Below, piece by piece: positions 34,067-42,990 of a DNA stretch of 64,000 bases. The notes under the pieces were generated by a model, which did no database searches, had not been told where the DNA came from, and was given only the letters and a program-made list of their open reading frames with translations. Both the position numbers and the translations under genes were made by a program. Source of the stretch: Oscillospiraceae bacterium (GTDB lineage: Bacteria; Bacillota; Clostridia; Oscillospirales; Ruminococcaceae); contig JAFXCV010000058.1 in the NCBI GenBank assembly GCA_017521325.1, positions 50,006 to 114,005 on the forward strand, given 5' to 3'. Each line of letters begins with the position of its first letter. The stretch's first letter is position 1.

Positions 34067-35437
34067 ATGAGCATGAAGAAAAAGGCACTGGCAGCTGCAA
34101 GTTATGTAATGGTAGCAGCTCTGGCAATCGGCGGTACTGTGGCTTATCTGACAGACACAGACAATGATGTAAACGTTATGACACTGGGTAATGTTTCCAT
34201 TGATCAGCATGAGTATGAGCGTAAAGTGAATGATGACGGTGCTTATGAGTCCGGTAAAATTACGGATAATGGAAAAGAATATGACAGCTACCTTCTTAAG
34301 GAATTCACACAGGGTAAGCCCCTGATCCCGACAACCAAGGATCCCTCAGCAGGTGGTGATTGGGATGCTACCACAGTCAGAATGTCTCAGGTTGATTCGT
34401 ATGGCGGCATGCAGGTATTTGAAGCTCCCAACGCACAGGACAAGTTTGTAACTGTTGAGAACACCGGCAGAAACGATGCGTACATTCGTACACTTGTTGC
34501 TATCGAAGTAGGTTCTGCAAATCCGGATCTTATTGGTATCAGTTACCATAGTACCTGGACGAAGAATGAGGTTGGCGCTGCTAAGATTGATGGATACAAT
34601 TATTATGTCTATGAATTCACATATGATGGCGGTTTGCTGTCTGACGGAACATGGAGACACAAGAATGGCGTTCTGCCGGCAGGCGATACCTCTTATCCCA
34701 ACCTTTCTCAGGTTTACATGAAGGCTATAGCTACCAACGAAGATGTAGTGGCAATTGATGGCGATGGTAATGGCAGACTTGATATCCGTGTTCTTTCTCA
34801 GGCTGTACAGGCTGACGGCTTTGAGGATGCAAAAACTGCTTTTGAAACTTCTTTTGGTGCTGCTAATGCCGCCAATGTAAAGGCTTGGTTTGAAGCTGAT
34901 GATACTGTAACTGCTAAGCCAGCAGCTAATGCAGTTCGTCCTGTTGGTTATGAAATTTCCACTGAAGGTGAAGTTATCAATCATCTCGTTATCAAGGACG
35001 AATCCGATGCAGGCACAAACCTCCGTGCGCTGTACAACGGCGAAAGCAAGAGCGATTATACAAAGGAAGATATCGTTATCATGAATTCTCATCTTGACGG
35101 TACCTATGCAATGAACCTTTATGCAGTTAGTGGTTCCGGTGCAGAACTTGTTGTTTCCGATACAGAACTCAAGGGCTGGGTAAGCTACACAGGCTTCGCT
35201 TCTGCATACTTTACAAATTGCAAATTCGGTGAAAACTCCAATGCAGAAATCTACAAGACCGTCCGTCCTTATGACACTACCGTATTCAAAAACTGTGAGT
35301 TTGAAACCGGTTATACATTCCTGTGGGACATGCTCGGTGCAGGCGATACTGTAACATTCGAAAACTGCAAAATCGGCGGCGTTGCAATCACTGAGGCTTC
35401 TCAGGTTAGCGGTACTGCTGCTGTAACAGTCAAGTAA
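34067..35437 (+). CDS. SipW-dependent surface protein with beta-helix-like C-terminus (1)
   Basis: 456 residues. Leader KKKALAAASYVMVAALAIGG, then TVAYLTDTDNDVNVMTLGNV, a TasA-type mature start. The middle part has FVTVENTGRNDAYIRTLVAIE, shared with the next gene. Residues about 310-456 form repeated short strands: AYFTNCKFGEN, TVFKNCEFETG and VTFENCKIGG, the N-C/N-x-x-F pattern of right-handed parallel beta-helices. AAAGGAGAG at 34050-34058 sets the start. The gene is visibly poorer in GC than its neighbours and uses many T-ending codons. A fibre subunit with a carbohydrate-facing or adhesive tail is inferred. Confidence 0.82.
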   Translation: MSMKKKALAAASYVMVAALAIGGTVAYLTDTDNDVNVMTLGNVSIDQHEYERKVNDDGAYESGKITDNGKEYDSYLLKEFTQGKPLIPTTKDPSAGGDWDATTVRMSQVDSYGGMQVFEAPNAQDKFVTVENTGRNDAYIRTLVAIEVGSANPDLIGISYHSTWTKNEVGAAKIDGYNYYVYEFTYDGGLLSDGTWRHKNGVLPAGDTSYPNLSQVYMKAIATNEDVVAIDGDGNGRLDIRVLSQAVQADGFEDAKTAFETSFGAANAANVKAWFEADDTVTAKPAANAVRPVGYEISTEGEVINHLVIKDESDAGTNLRALYNGESKSDYTKEDIVIMNSHLDGTYAMNLYAVSGSGAELVVSDTELKGWVSYTGFASAYFTNCKFGENSNAEIYKTVRPYDTTVFKNCEFETGYTFLWDMLGAGDTVTFENCKIGGVAITEASQVSGTAAVTVK

Positions 35438-35447
35438 GAATCTTTCC

Positions 35448-35472
35448 TTTCCCGCCCTTTCCGGGCGGGAAA
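35448..35472 (+). other. Intercistronic hairpin in the sipW operon
   Basis: TTTCCCGCCC-TTTCC-GGGCGGGAAA, very stable but followed by AACCTG, not T. It is a likely RNA processing or stability element between two fibre genes. Confidence 0.5.
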
Positions 35473-35499
35473 ACCTGAAAATATAAGAGGAAATCTATT

Positions 35500-37179
35500 A
35501 TGAATATTAAAAAGACACTTGCGGGTATTGCAAGTTATGCACTCGTTGGTGCGGTTGCGGCTGGTGTTGCAGGAACATTGGCTGGATTGACTGATGTTCA
35601 GGCAGATGCCAACACATTTGTTGCGGGTGATATTTCTATTTCACAGGATGAATACCAGCGTGTTGTTGACGCAAATGGTAAATTTATCAGAACGGAATAT
35701 TCAGCAACATTTGGAAATGATACGTATTATGAGGATAAGGTTGAGCCTTTCAAGCAGTTGAAAGCAATGCTCCCTGTTACTGAGTCTGTGTATTTTGATA
35801 ATAGAAACGGTAATACGAAGGCTTCTGGTGATGGCAGCCATCAGCAGTCCTGGACGCAGGTAGGCGCACCGGGTTCTAATCAGCTGTTTGATGAAAATAT
35901 CGCCGGTGTACAGGATAAGTTTGTATTTGTGAAGAATACAGGTTCTAATCCTTGCTACTACCGTACGGTTATTGCAGTTGAGTCCCCCGAAAATGCAAAA
36001 GGAGGAATCTCAACACTTACAAACAGCAACACAAGATTTGACTGGAATCAGGAAATGCCTGGCAATCAAAATCTTAAATCCTCAGAAATAGAGAAAATTG
36101 AGAATGTTTATATAGACGGCGTTCGATATTATTTGTTGGTTGCAACCTACATCAATGAACTAGCTCCTAACGAGGTTTCCAGACCCAGTTTGCTTCAGGT
36201 GTATATGGATTCTGAAGTGGATAATGAAACCTATGAAATGTTTGGTGATGAGGTTAATATTCTGGTAGCAACACAGGCAGTTCAGACAGGTTCTCTTTCT
36301 GAAATACCGGAAGGAAAGAGCCTTGCACAGGCACTTCTTGATAATGCATTCGGCGGTCCCATCTCCGCAACAAACCATCCGTGGCTTGATGAAGAACTCC
36401 TGCCTGAGAAAATTACCGGTACTGATGAAGCAGAAGTAAAAGAAGCATTCAAGGATGCTGCTACAGCTGAAAAGAAGCAGATTGTCATCAATCTTGACGC
36501 TGATGTAACATACGATGTTACAGCTTGGGCTGTGAATGGCTTGGGCGGTTCTGTTACTGAAGAAATTATCATCAATGGCAATGGTCATACGATTACATTC
36601 AATCAGACAAATAGCGATTGGAGTAACATTGTAACCAATAATGGTGCTAAACTTTGTATTTATGATGCAAAGATTACAAATTCCGGCCATAATGATGGGC
36701 CTTGGAACAGACATGATCTGAATTTTGCATGTGATGTTGTTCTGAATAATGTCACATCCGATAAGGCAATGGCATTCAAGGCTAATGCTGAGCTGACAAA
36801 TGTAACGATTTCTGATGCAAACACAAGTGATACATATGCAATCTGGATCCAGCCCAAGGGACAGACGGTTTCTCTCAATGGCTGTACCATTGATATGATT
36901 GCTTGTACAGATGGTCGTGGCCTTAAGATTGATAATCAGTATGTAGATGCTGCTGAAGAAGCTAAGGTTACACTCAATGTATCTGACACAGTGTTCATGA
37001 CAGAAGAGAAGTCTGCAATTCTTGTAAAATCTGTTGCAGGTGCAGATATTACACTCGACAATGTTGATATTAGCGGTGTAGCTGCTGATTCTGTAAATCC
37101 TGTATGGATTGATGACGCTACAGAGGCATACGCTGATAAGGTAACTGTAACAGGTGGTTCTGTAATCCTTGAACCTTAA
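35500..37179 (+). CDS. SipW-dependent surface protein with beta-helix-like C-terminus (2)
   Basis: 559 residues, paralogous to the preceding gene. Leader KTLAGIASYALVGAVAAGVAG, then TLAGLTDVQADANTFVAGDI. It shares DKFVFVKNTGSNPCYYRTVIAVES with its neighbour. Residues about 300-555 are strand repeats of parallel beta-helix type (IIINGNGHTITFNQ, VVLNNVTSDKAM, AELTNVTISDAN, VSLNGCTIDM, ITLDNVDISG). AAGAGG nine bases ahead of the ATG. The gene is AT-richer than the window average, with GCT, GGT and AAT codons favoured. No anchor motif is visible; attachment is presumably through fibre assembly. Confidence 0.82.
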   Translation: MNIKKTLAGIASYALVGAVAAGVAGTLAGLTDVQADANTFVAGDISISQDEYQRVVDANGKFIRTEYSATFGNDTYYEDKVEPFKQLKAMLPVTESVYFDNRNGNTKASGDGSHQQSWTQVGAPGSNQLFDENIAGVQDKFVFVKNTGSNPCYYRTVIAVESPENAKGGISTLTNSNTRFDWNQEMPGNQNLKSSEIEKIENVYIDGVRYYLLVATYINELAPNEVSRPSLLQVYMDSEVDNETYEMFGDEVNILVATQAVQTGSLSEIPEGKSLAQALLDNAFGGPISATNHPWLDEELLPEKITGTDEAEVKEAFKDAATAEKKQIVINLDADVTYDVTAWAVNGLGGSVTEEIIINGNGHTITFNQTNSDWSNIVTNNGAKLCIYDAKITNSGHNDGPWNRHDLNFACDVVLNNVTSDKAMAFKANAELTNVTISDANTSDTYAIWIQPKGQTVSLNGCTIDMIACTDGRGLKIDNQYVDAAEEAKVTLNVSDTVFMTEEKSAILVKSVAGADITLDNVDISGVAADSVNPVWIDDATEAYADKVTVTGGSVILEP

Positions 37180-37195
37180 CTTTACACATTCCGTC

Positions 37196-37253
37196 CCCCG
37201 ACTCCACAGTCGGGGCGGCGATCCAAGCACACAGCGCATCTGCGTGTTTGGAT
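37196..37253 (+). other. Two tandem intercistronic hairpins before the scaffoldin-like gene
   Basis: CCCCGACT-CCAC-AGTCGGGG (37196-37215) and an imperfect stem ATCCAAgCAC...GTGTTTGGAT (37221-37253). Neither has a T-run. Confidence 0.45.
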
Positions 37254-37299
37254 TGCCGAATGAACCACCAAAAATCTTACCAAGAAAGGACGAAGCAAC

Positions 37300-39831
37300 T
37301 TGAAAAAATTGAATCGTAAAAAAATGCTCGCTTTGCCGCTTTCTTTGCTGATTGCAGTACCCGTGGCGGTGCAGTCAACGGTAGCGTTTATCGTTGCACA
37401 GACACAGCCCGCCGTTAACACCTTCAAGCCCTTCGACAGTATCGAGGGTGGTCTGGTGATCCGCAAAACACTTGAGCATCCCTACGGTCGGGACTACAAC
37501 ATCCCCCCGAACGTGGACTTTGACTTTGAAGTCAAGCTCGGTAAGCTCTATGCCGGATACACCGTCAAAACCTCCGAGGGCGATGTCCTTGCCGATGAAA
37601 ACGGTACCATCACCGTTTCCGTCAAACCCGATGTCCTGTTTGGAATCGAGGGCATCGACGAAGGCATGGAAGTGACCATCACTGAGCTTGAAACGGGCGG
37701 CGGATTTACTGCGCAAAGCGAAGCAACACAGAATGCAGTGATTTCTCCCAATGATTTTGTAACGGTTGAGTTCGTCAACCGCTATACCCCCGAACCGATT
37801 ACTCCGCCTGTGTCGGTTTCCGGTCTGGTGCTGCTTGAGGGCAGAGATTGGCAGACAGGCGATACCTTCGAACTCCTGTTTGAAATGCAGGACGAAAACG
37901 GTGAGTGGATCACCCTCGGCACCGACATGGTGACCTATACCGAAGACACTCCCGATTTCAATACCTTTGACTTCCTTGAAGTACTCGAAAATCTGCAGAT
38001 CAACACCATCGGCTCCCATACATTCCGTATTACCGAGGTGCAGGGTGATATTGAACACCTGACCTATGACGACAAAGCCGCTGAATTTTCGATTGTGATT
38101 ACCGATGTGGATATGGACGGCTACATGGAGTTCAGAAACGTGACTGCTGATAAGAATGTTACGGTTTTGACGCAGCCGGATGGTTCCTACGAGGCAAATA
38201 TGACCTTCCGGAACATCTACAAACAGCCTGAGGAAACCACCACAACGGAATCCACAACTACAGGCGAGTCCACCACGACAACCACCGGCTCCGATACGGT
38301 GACCGATACCGAAACCACAACTTCCGGCACGGAAACCACCACAACGGATACAACTGAGGAATCCACAACCAAGGAGTCTACAACAACTAAGGATACCACA
38401 ACTACCAAGGAGTCCACAACTAAGGAAACTACAACCAAGGAATCCACAACTACCAAGGAGTCCACAACTAAGGAAACTACGACCAAGGAATCCACAACAA
38501 CCAAGGAGTCCACAACTAAGGAAACCACAACCAAGGAATCCACAACCAAGGAAACTACGACCAAGGAATCCACAACTACCAAGGAGTCCACAACCAAGGA
38601 AACTACAACCAAGGAATCCACAACTACGGAATCCACGACGACCACGGAGACAACAACGGAAACCACAACTACGACGGAAGCTACCACAACCACCGAGCCT
38701 GCCGCAACATGGACGATCGGTAAGGTTGACGCACATCCGGGTGATACGGGCGTCGTTGTACCGATCAGGGTAAGCGATGACACAGGTCTGATTTCCTATC
38801 TGTTCGATCTGAAGATCGGCGACGGTCCGATTCTGAAGGGTGCAGAGGAAGGCGACGCATACGAGCCGCTGGATATGCTGGCAGATCTCGTAGCCGCACA
38901 GTTCGGCGGAACCAATGTCAAGATCGGCGAGAACATCATTGCCGAGGACGGTTCCATCATCATTAACCTCATCTTTGACATTCCTGTGGATGTACAGCCG
39001 GGCAAGTACCCGATTGAATTTGCAGGCGATGTGACAGCTTACACAGCGGATGGTCTGCCGCTGAACATCACGGAACAGGGTGGCTACATCAACATCCTGC
39101 CGCCGGAGATCGCGGGCTACAGATACGAAGTAACGGGCAAGGATAAGTTCTACTTTGCACATGATCCGAGACCGTTCAAGGCAGAGGATCTGATCAACAC
39201 CATCACACGCTACACGCTCTACACGAATGGTACAGAAAGTGCCGGCGAGCTTGTATCCGACTGGACAACAGTGGATATTGCGTTCGACATCGTGGGCTTC
39301 AGAAATGCGGAGGAGATTTACGAAACGCAGATTCTGGATGAAAACGGCGATGTGAAGAAGGAACTCGAATTCTTCGCTTGCTACAGAGGTTCCGTTCCGG
39401 TAACGATCGAAGGCGTACGCACGGAAACCGATTCGCATGCATACATTGCCGTTAAGGGTGACGTAACACTCGACGGTATTCCGAATGCACTTGACGCTGC
39501 GACAATTCTGGTATACGCTGCCGAGAGAGGTGCAGGCAACGAAGCTTGGCTGTATGACGGCAACGACATGACGCTGGAATACTTCGCATACTTCCTGGGT
39601 GATGTTACGGGCGAATCCGAAACCTACGGTGAGGACGGCTCGGATATGAATGCACTGGATGCTGCATGCATTCTGGCATACGCAGCCGAAAGAGGCGCAG
39701 GTCTGAAGCCGCTTTGGGAGAATATTATCTTCGAACCGCTTCCGAAGTACACCAAGGAGATTGCCGAATACAACGCAACCCTTGCTGCACAGCGTGAGGA
39801 ACGACGTCTGGCGCAGAGCATGGCACAATAA
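37300..39831 (+). CDS. SipW-leader scaffoldin-like protein: pilin domains, Thr-rich linker, cohesin, dockerin
   Basis: 843 residues starting with TTG, 10 bases after AAAGGA. The leader KKMLALPLSLLIAVPVAVQS plus TVAFIVAQTQPAVNTFKPFD is SipW-like. Residues about 50-165 and 168-306 are two beta domains; the second (LLEGRDWQTGDTFELLFEM, TYDDKAAEFSIVITDVDMDG, MTFRNIYK) resembles the Spy0128/FctA pilin fold that forms internal isopeptide bonds. Residues about 307-468 are a Thr/Ser/Glu/Lys linker of TTKESTTKET repeats. Residues about 469-605 read as a cohesin (WTIGKVDAHPGDTGVVVPIRV). After a spacer domain, residues 718-801 form a dockerin-like pair ending NALDAA..L.YAAERGAG. Last gene of the operon; no LPXTG motif. 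Confidence 0.8.
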   Translation: MKKLNRKKMLALPLSLLIAVPVAVQSTVAFIVAQTQPAVNTFKPFDSIEGGLVIRKTLEHPYGRDYNIPPNVDFDFEVKLGKLYAGYTVKTSEGDVLADENGTITVSVKPDVLFGIEGIDEGMEVTITELETGGGFTAQSEATQNAVISPNDFVTVEFVNRYTPEPITPPVSVSGLVLLEGRDWQTGDTFELLFEMQDENGEWITLGTDMVTYTEDTPDFNTFDFLEVLENLQINTIGSHTFRITEVQGDIEHLTYDDKAAEFSIVITDVDMDGYMEFRNVTADKNVTVLTQPDGSYEANMTFRNIYKQPEETTTTESTTTGESTTTTTGSDTVTDTETTTSGTETTTTDTTEESTTKESTTTKDTTTTKESTTKETTTKESTTTKESTTKETTTKESTTTKESTTKETTTKESTTKETTTKESTTTKESTTKETTTKESTTTESTTTTETTTETTTTTEATTTTEPAATWTIGKVDAHPGDTGVVVPIRVSDDTGLISYLFDLKIGDGPILKGAEEGDAYEPLDMLADLVAAQFGGTNVKIGENIIAEDGSIIINLIFDIPVDVQPGKYPIEFAGDVTAYTADGLPLNITEQGGYINILPPEIAGYRYEVTGKDKFYFAHDPRPFKAEDLINTITRYTLYTNGTESAGELVSDWTTVDIAFDIVGFRNAEEIYETQILDENGDVKKELEFFACYRGSVPVTIEGVRTETDSHAYIAVKGDVTLDGIPNALDAATILVYAAERGAGNEAWLYDGNDMTLEYFAYFLGDVTGESETYGEDGSDMNALDAACILAYAAERGAGLKPLWENIIFEPLPKYTKEIAEYNATLAAQREERRLAQSMAQ
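38221..38700 (+). repeat. In-frame repeat coding a Thr-rich linker
   Basis: Degenerate 15-30 bp units (ACTACCAAGGAGTCCACAAC and variants) encode TTKES/TTKET. This coding minisatellite is prone to length variation and is a likely O-glycosylated stalk. Confidence 0.85.
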
Positions 39832-39841
39832 CAAAAATCCG

Positions 39842-39876
39842 AACAGCACCGCATCTGCGGTGCTGTTTCAGCTTTT
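39842..39876 (+). terminator. Rho-independent terminator of the sipW operon
   Basis: AACAGCACCGC, loop ATCT, GCGGTGCTGTT followed by TCAGCTTTTC, 10 bases after the last stop. Confidence 0.8.
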
Positions 39877-40003
39877 CACAAAGTAGTATTTCGCTTAAAT
39901 TTGCCCCACAGCTAAAGCACGCCCTTCGGGTGCCCCTAACCCCCTCCTGCGGAGCGCAGCTCATTCCTTGCGGTGAAATTTCTCAAATATCGCAGAAAAA
40001 CTA

Positions 40004-40032
40004 TTGACAATCCGTGGGATATGTGCTATAAT
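40004..40032 (+). promoter_or_regulatory. Consensus sigma-A promoter of secG
   Basis: Perfect TTGACA at 40004-40009, 17-bp spacer, perfect TATAAT at 40027-40032. Confidence 0.9.
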
Positions 40033-40079
40033 AAAACTAATTCCGAATATTTGATAGAAAAAGGAGCGAAAAAACGTTT

Positions 40080-40361
40080 ATGGGTATTTATGAAATTATC
40101 TGCGGTTCGATTGTACTGCTGCTGTGCCTTCTGATTATTGTTCTCTGCCTGATGCAGGATGAAAAGTCCCAGCAGAACATGACTTCTGCAATTACAGGCG
40201 GCAGCAACGAGTCTTTCTACGGAAAGAACGAGGGCAGAACCAGAGAAGCAATTCTTCAGAAAACGACAAGAAATATTGCGATTCTTGCGTTTGTGACGAT
40301 CATTGCAATGAATATCGTGATTCCCTATATCATGACACTCATTGAATCTTCCGCAAAGTAA
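40080..40361 (+). CDS. secG: preprotein translocase subunit SecG
   Basis: 93 residues with two membrane segments (about 5-24 and 65-88) flanking a polar loop (DEKSQQNMTSAITGGSNESFYGKNEGRT), the standard SecG layout. The loop motif GGSNESFYGKN matches the family's conserved G-rich region. Part of the SecYEG channel that exports the many secreted proteins encoded here. AAAAGGAG lies about 14 bases before the start. Sits ahead of rnr, a common pairing in Firmicutes, but a terminator separates them here. Confidence 0.9.
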   Translation: MGIYEIICGSIVLLLCLLIIVLCLMQDEKSQQNMTSAITGGSNESFYGKNEGRTREAILQKTTRNIAILAFVTIIAMNIVIPYIMTLIESSAK

Positions 40362-40372
40362 ATAACTGCCAC

Positions 40373-40412
40373 ATGACCCTGCGTTCCGACGAACACGGGG
40401 TCATCTTTTTTT
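40373..40412 (+). terminator. Rho-independent terminator of secG
   Basis: ATGACCC, 17-base loop, GGGGTCAT followed by CTTTTTTT. Confidence 0.75.
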
Positions 40413-40483
40413 ATCCGCACATGATGTGTTCCGACGGATATGGGACACAATATTCACAGAAATGAAGCATAAAGGAGAATACC

Positions 40484-42688
40484 ATGGCAAGACATAACAG
40501 AAAACATGAGCAAAGAAAACGGAATGCCGAAAAGAAGGCTGCACCTCGCCATAAAAGGGCGGTCAGCGTTAACAAGGAGGAACTGACAGCCTGCTGCAAC
40601 AAAATCCGCACATTTTTGAATCAGAACGGCAGAAAGGCAATGACGGCAGCGGATCTTTCCCGAAAATGTCACAGCCGCCGTGCGCCGGAGGTGTTCCGTC
40701 TTGCGATGGAAAAGCTTATGCGTGAGGGCGTGATCCTCGAACGCAGGGGCGGCTATGTGCTGAGCGAAAAGCGAGGCTGTTTCCCTGCACAGGTGATGCG
40801 GCTTTCGCATTCGTTCGGGTTCATCAAGGACGAAAACGACGTGGAATATTTCGTTCCCGGCAAATTCCTCATGGGCAGCATGCCCGGCGATCGGGTACTG
40901 GCATCGCATATCGAATCCCGCACAGGCTCCCCCGAAGCGGAGGTTGTGTCGGTTTTACAGGAGTGTGAGGAGTTTCAGCTCACCGGCAAAATCGTTCCCG
41001 AGGAGGAGGGACTCTGCCTGCTGCCCGATACGATGAGCAGCACGCCGCTGCGGATCGACTATCGGGAAAGTATTCCCTATACGGTGGGGGATAAGGTGCT
41101 TGCGGTGCTGACAAAGCGTGGAAAGCGGCACATGGAGCATCGTGTGAAGGTCATCCTCAATTTCGGCAGTGCCGACAGTGCGGAAAACTGCATGGCGGCG
41201 AAAATCGCAGGACAGGGGATCCCCGTGGAATTTCCTGCGGATGTGCTGCGTGAAGCGGAAAAATGTGCTGCAATGGGCGTGACGGCGTTCGACATCGAGG
41301 GCAGGGAGGATCTGCGTGACGAGGTGATCTTCACCATTGACGGAGCGCATTCGAAGGATCTGGACGATGCGGTTTCGGTGAAGAAAACGGCGGACGGCGG
41401 CTGGGAGCTTGGCGTGCATATTGCGGATGTATCGCATTATGTCCGCCCGAACAGCAAGCTGGATGCAGACGCATTTGAGCGTGGAACGAGCATCTACTAT
41501 GCGGACAAGGTAATTCCGATGCTGCCGCCTGCACTTTCGAACGGCATCTGTTCGCTCAATGGCGGTGTGGACAGGCTTGCAATGTCGGCGATCATGCAGG
41601 TTTCGCCCGAGGGCGATCTGCTTACGGCAAGATTCTGCAAATCCGTCATTCGTTCCTCCGTTCGTGGTGTGTACAGCGAATGCAACGCCGTGCTTGACGG
41701 CAGTGCGGATGCGGAAATTTCGGAGAAATATGCACCCGTTGCAGAGAGCCTGCGGATGCTTGACGCACTGACGGAGGTTCTGGAGAAACGGCGCATCGAC
41801 CGTGGCGCACCGACGCTCGAAAGCACGGAAACGGCAGTTCTCGTGGATGAACGTGGCATCTGCGTGGGGCTTGCGCCGAGGGAGCGTGGCAGGAGCGAGT
41901 GCATCATTGAAGCATGCATGCTGCTGGCAAATCAGGCTGCGGCACGGCTTGCAAGAGAAGCGGAAATTCCGCTTGTCTACCGTGTCCACGAAAACCCGTC
42001 CCCCGAACGCATCGCCGCACTCAAGGAAATGCTGGAAAAGCTGGGGCAGGAGCGTCCGATTTTTGAGGAAGCAAGCCCCCGTGATATTCAGAAAATTCTG
42101 GACGATGCAAGGGATAAGGCGTATTTCCCCGTGGTCAACAAGCTTACGCTGCGTGCGATGGCAAAGGCGAGATACAGCCATGAGGCATTGGGACATTTTG
42201 GACTTGCGCTGCGGGATTATGCGCATTTCACGTCCCCCATCCGCCGTTATCCCGACCTTGTGGTGCATCGCATCCTCTCGGATTATCTGGAGGGCGGCAG
42301 CCGTGAGTGGATGGAAAAGCGGTATGCGAAATTTGCAGAAAATACAGCAGCGCACTCCTCCGATATGGAGGTGCGTGCGGTCAATGTCGAGCGTGATGCG
42401 GATGCTTGCTATGCGGCGGAATTCATGCAGTCCCATGTGGGCGAGGTGTTCCGTGGCATCATCACGAGCGTGACGGAGTTCGGCGTGTATGTGACGCTTT
42501 CCAATCTCGTGGAGGGACTGCTGCACATCCACGAGCTGCCCGAGGGCAGCTACGAGATCGAGGAGGGCTGGTACCTGAAAGAGGAATACACGGGCAGATT
42601 CTACCGTCTGGGCGATGAAATTGAGGTTGTCTGTGCCAAGGCGGATGTCAATTCGGGAAGAATTGATTTTGTGGCGGCGAACTGTTGA
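40484..42688 (+). CDS. rnr: ribonuclease R
   Basis: 734 residues. 3'-to-5' exoribonuclease for structured RNA. A basic N-terminus is followed by a winged-helix region (AADLSRKCHSRRAPEVFRLAMEKL), cold-shock domains, and the RNB catalytic domain with the Asp cluster in TIDGAHSKDLDDAVSV (about 284-298), HIADVSHYV, and FTSPIRRYPDLVVHR. The C-terminal S1 domain is at about 650-734 (GEVFRGIITSVTEFGVYVTL). AAAGGAG precedes the ATG at 40484. smpB and ssrA, which often follow, are absent here. Confidence 0.95.
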   Translation: MARHNRKHEQRKRNAEKKAAPRHKRAVSVNKEELTACCNKIRTFLNQNGRKAMTAADLSRKCHSRRAPEVFRLAMEKLMREGVILERRGGYVLSEKRGCFPAQVMRLSHSFGFIKDENDVEYFVPGKFLMGSMPGDRVLASHIESRTGSPEAEVVSVLQECEEFQLTGKIVPEEEGLCLLPDTMSSTPLRIDYRESIPYTVGDKVLAVLTKRGKRHMEHRVKVILNFGSADSAENCMAAKIAGQGIPVEFPADVLREAEKCAAMGVTAFDIEGREDLRDEVIFTIDGAHSKDLDDAVSVKKTADGGWELGVHIADVSHYVRPNSKLDADAFERGTSIYYADKVIPMLPPALSNGICSLNGGVDRLAMSAIMQVSPEGDLLTARFCKSVIRSSVRGVYSECNAVLDGSADAEISEKYAPVAESLRMLDALTEVLEKRRIDRGAPTLESTETAVLVDERGICVGLAPRERGRSECIIEACMLLANQAAARLAREAEIPLVYRVHENPSPERIAALKEMLEKLGQERPIFEEASPRDIQKILDDARDKAYFPVVNKLTLRAMAKARYSHEALGHFGLALRDYAHFTSPIRRYPDLVVHRILSDYLEGGSREWMEKRYAKFAENTAAHSSDMEVRAVNVERDADACYAAEFMQSHVGEVFRGIITSVTEFGVYVTLSNLVEGLLHIHELPEGSYEIEEGWYLKEEYTGRFYRLGDEIEVVCAKADVNSGRIDFVAANC

Positions 42689-42714
42689 AAATCACGCTGC
42701 GTTAGCCGTGAATA

Positions 42715-42852
42715 GGCGGGCGTGGGCTGCTCCCCACGGGGTGGGGAGACGTCACAAAGTGACAGAGGGGACGGTGGCAGTAAGCCACGCAGTGCCCACA
42801 CAATATAGCCCCTCCCAAGGGGAGGGGGTGGGTTGGGGCAGTCTTAGAGTGC
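42715..42852 (+). repeat. Family A G-run element (copy 6, extended)
   Basis: A run of hairpins: CTCCCCACGGGGTGGGGAG, GTCACAAAGTGAC, GTGGC...GCCAC, then CCCCTCCCAAGGGGAGGGG and GGGTTGGGGCAGTCTTAGAG. Together with the ECF promoter it fills the gap 42689-42990. Confidence 0.65.
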
Positions 42853-42908
42853 TGCCTCCGAAAAAGTACCTGTTATTTTTTCCGGAGTAAAAATTTTTTG
42901 GAAAATCC

Positions 42909-42936
42909 TGTCACACCTTCACCCTTTCCAACGATT
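42909..42936 (+). promoter_or_regulatory. Possible ECF-type autoregulatory promoter
   Basis: TGTCACA at 42909-42915, 16-bp gap, CGATT at 42932-42936, 55 bases before the ECF sigma gene. No TATAAT box is nearby. Spacing and CG-containing -10 resemble ECF promoters. This is inference from position. Confidence 0.4.
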
Positions 42937-42990
42937 ACTATTATGAAAGCAACATTTGCGCAAATCTGTTTTCAAATTTGAGGTGAAATA

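Noticed and set aside
38350..38640. Repeat array that at first glance looks like a CRISPR
   Set aside because: The units are in-frame, continuous, without spacers of unique sequence, and encode a TTKES/TTKET linker.
37375..39849. An 824-codon minus-strand frame opposite the scaffoldin-like gene
   Set aside because: Shadow of the biased plus-strand coding sequence; the Gly/Cys/Leu repeats simply mirror the Thr-rich linker codons.
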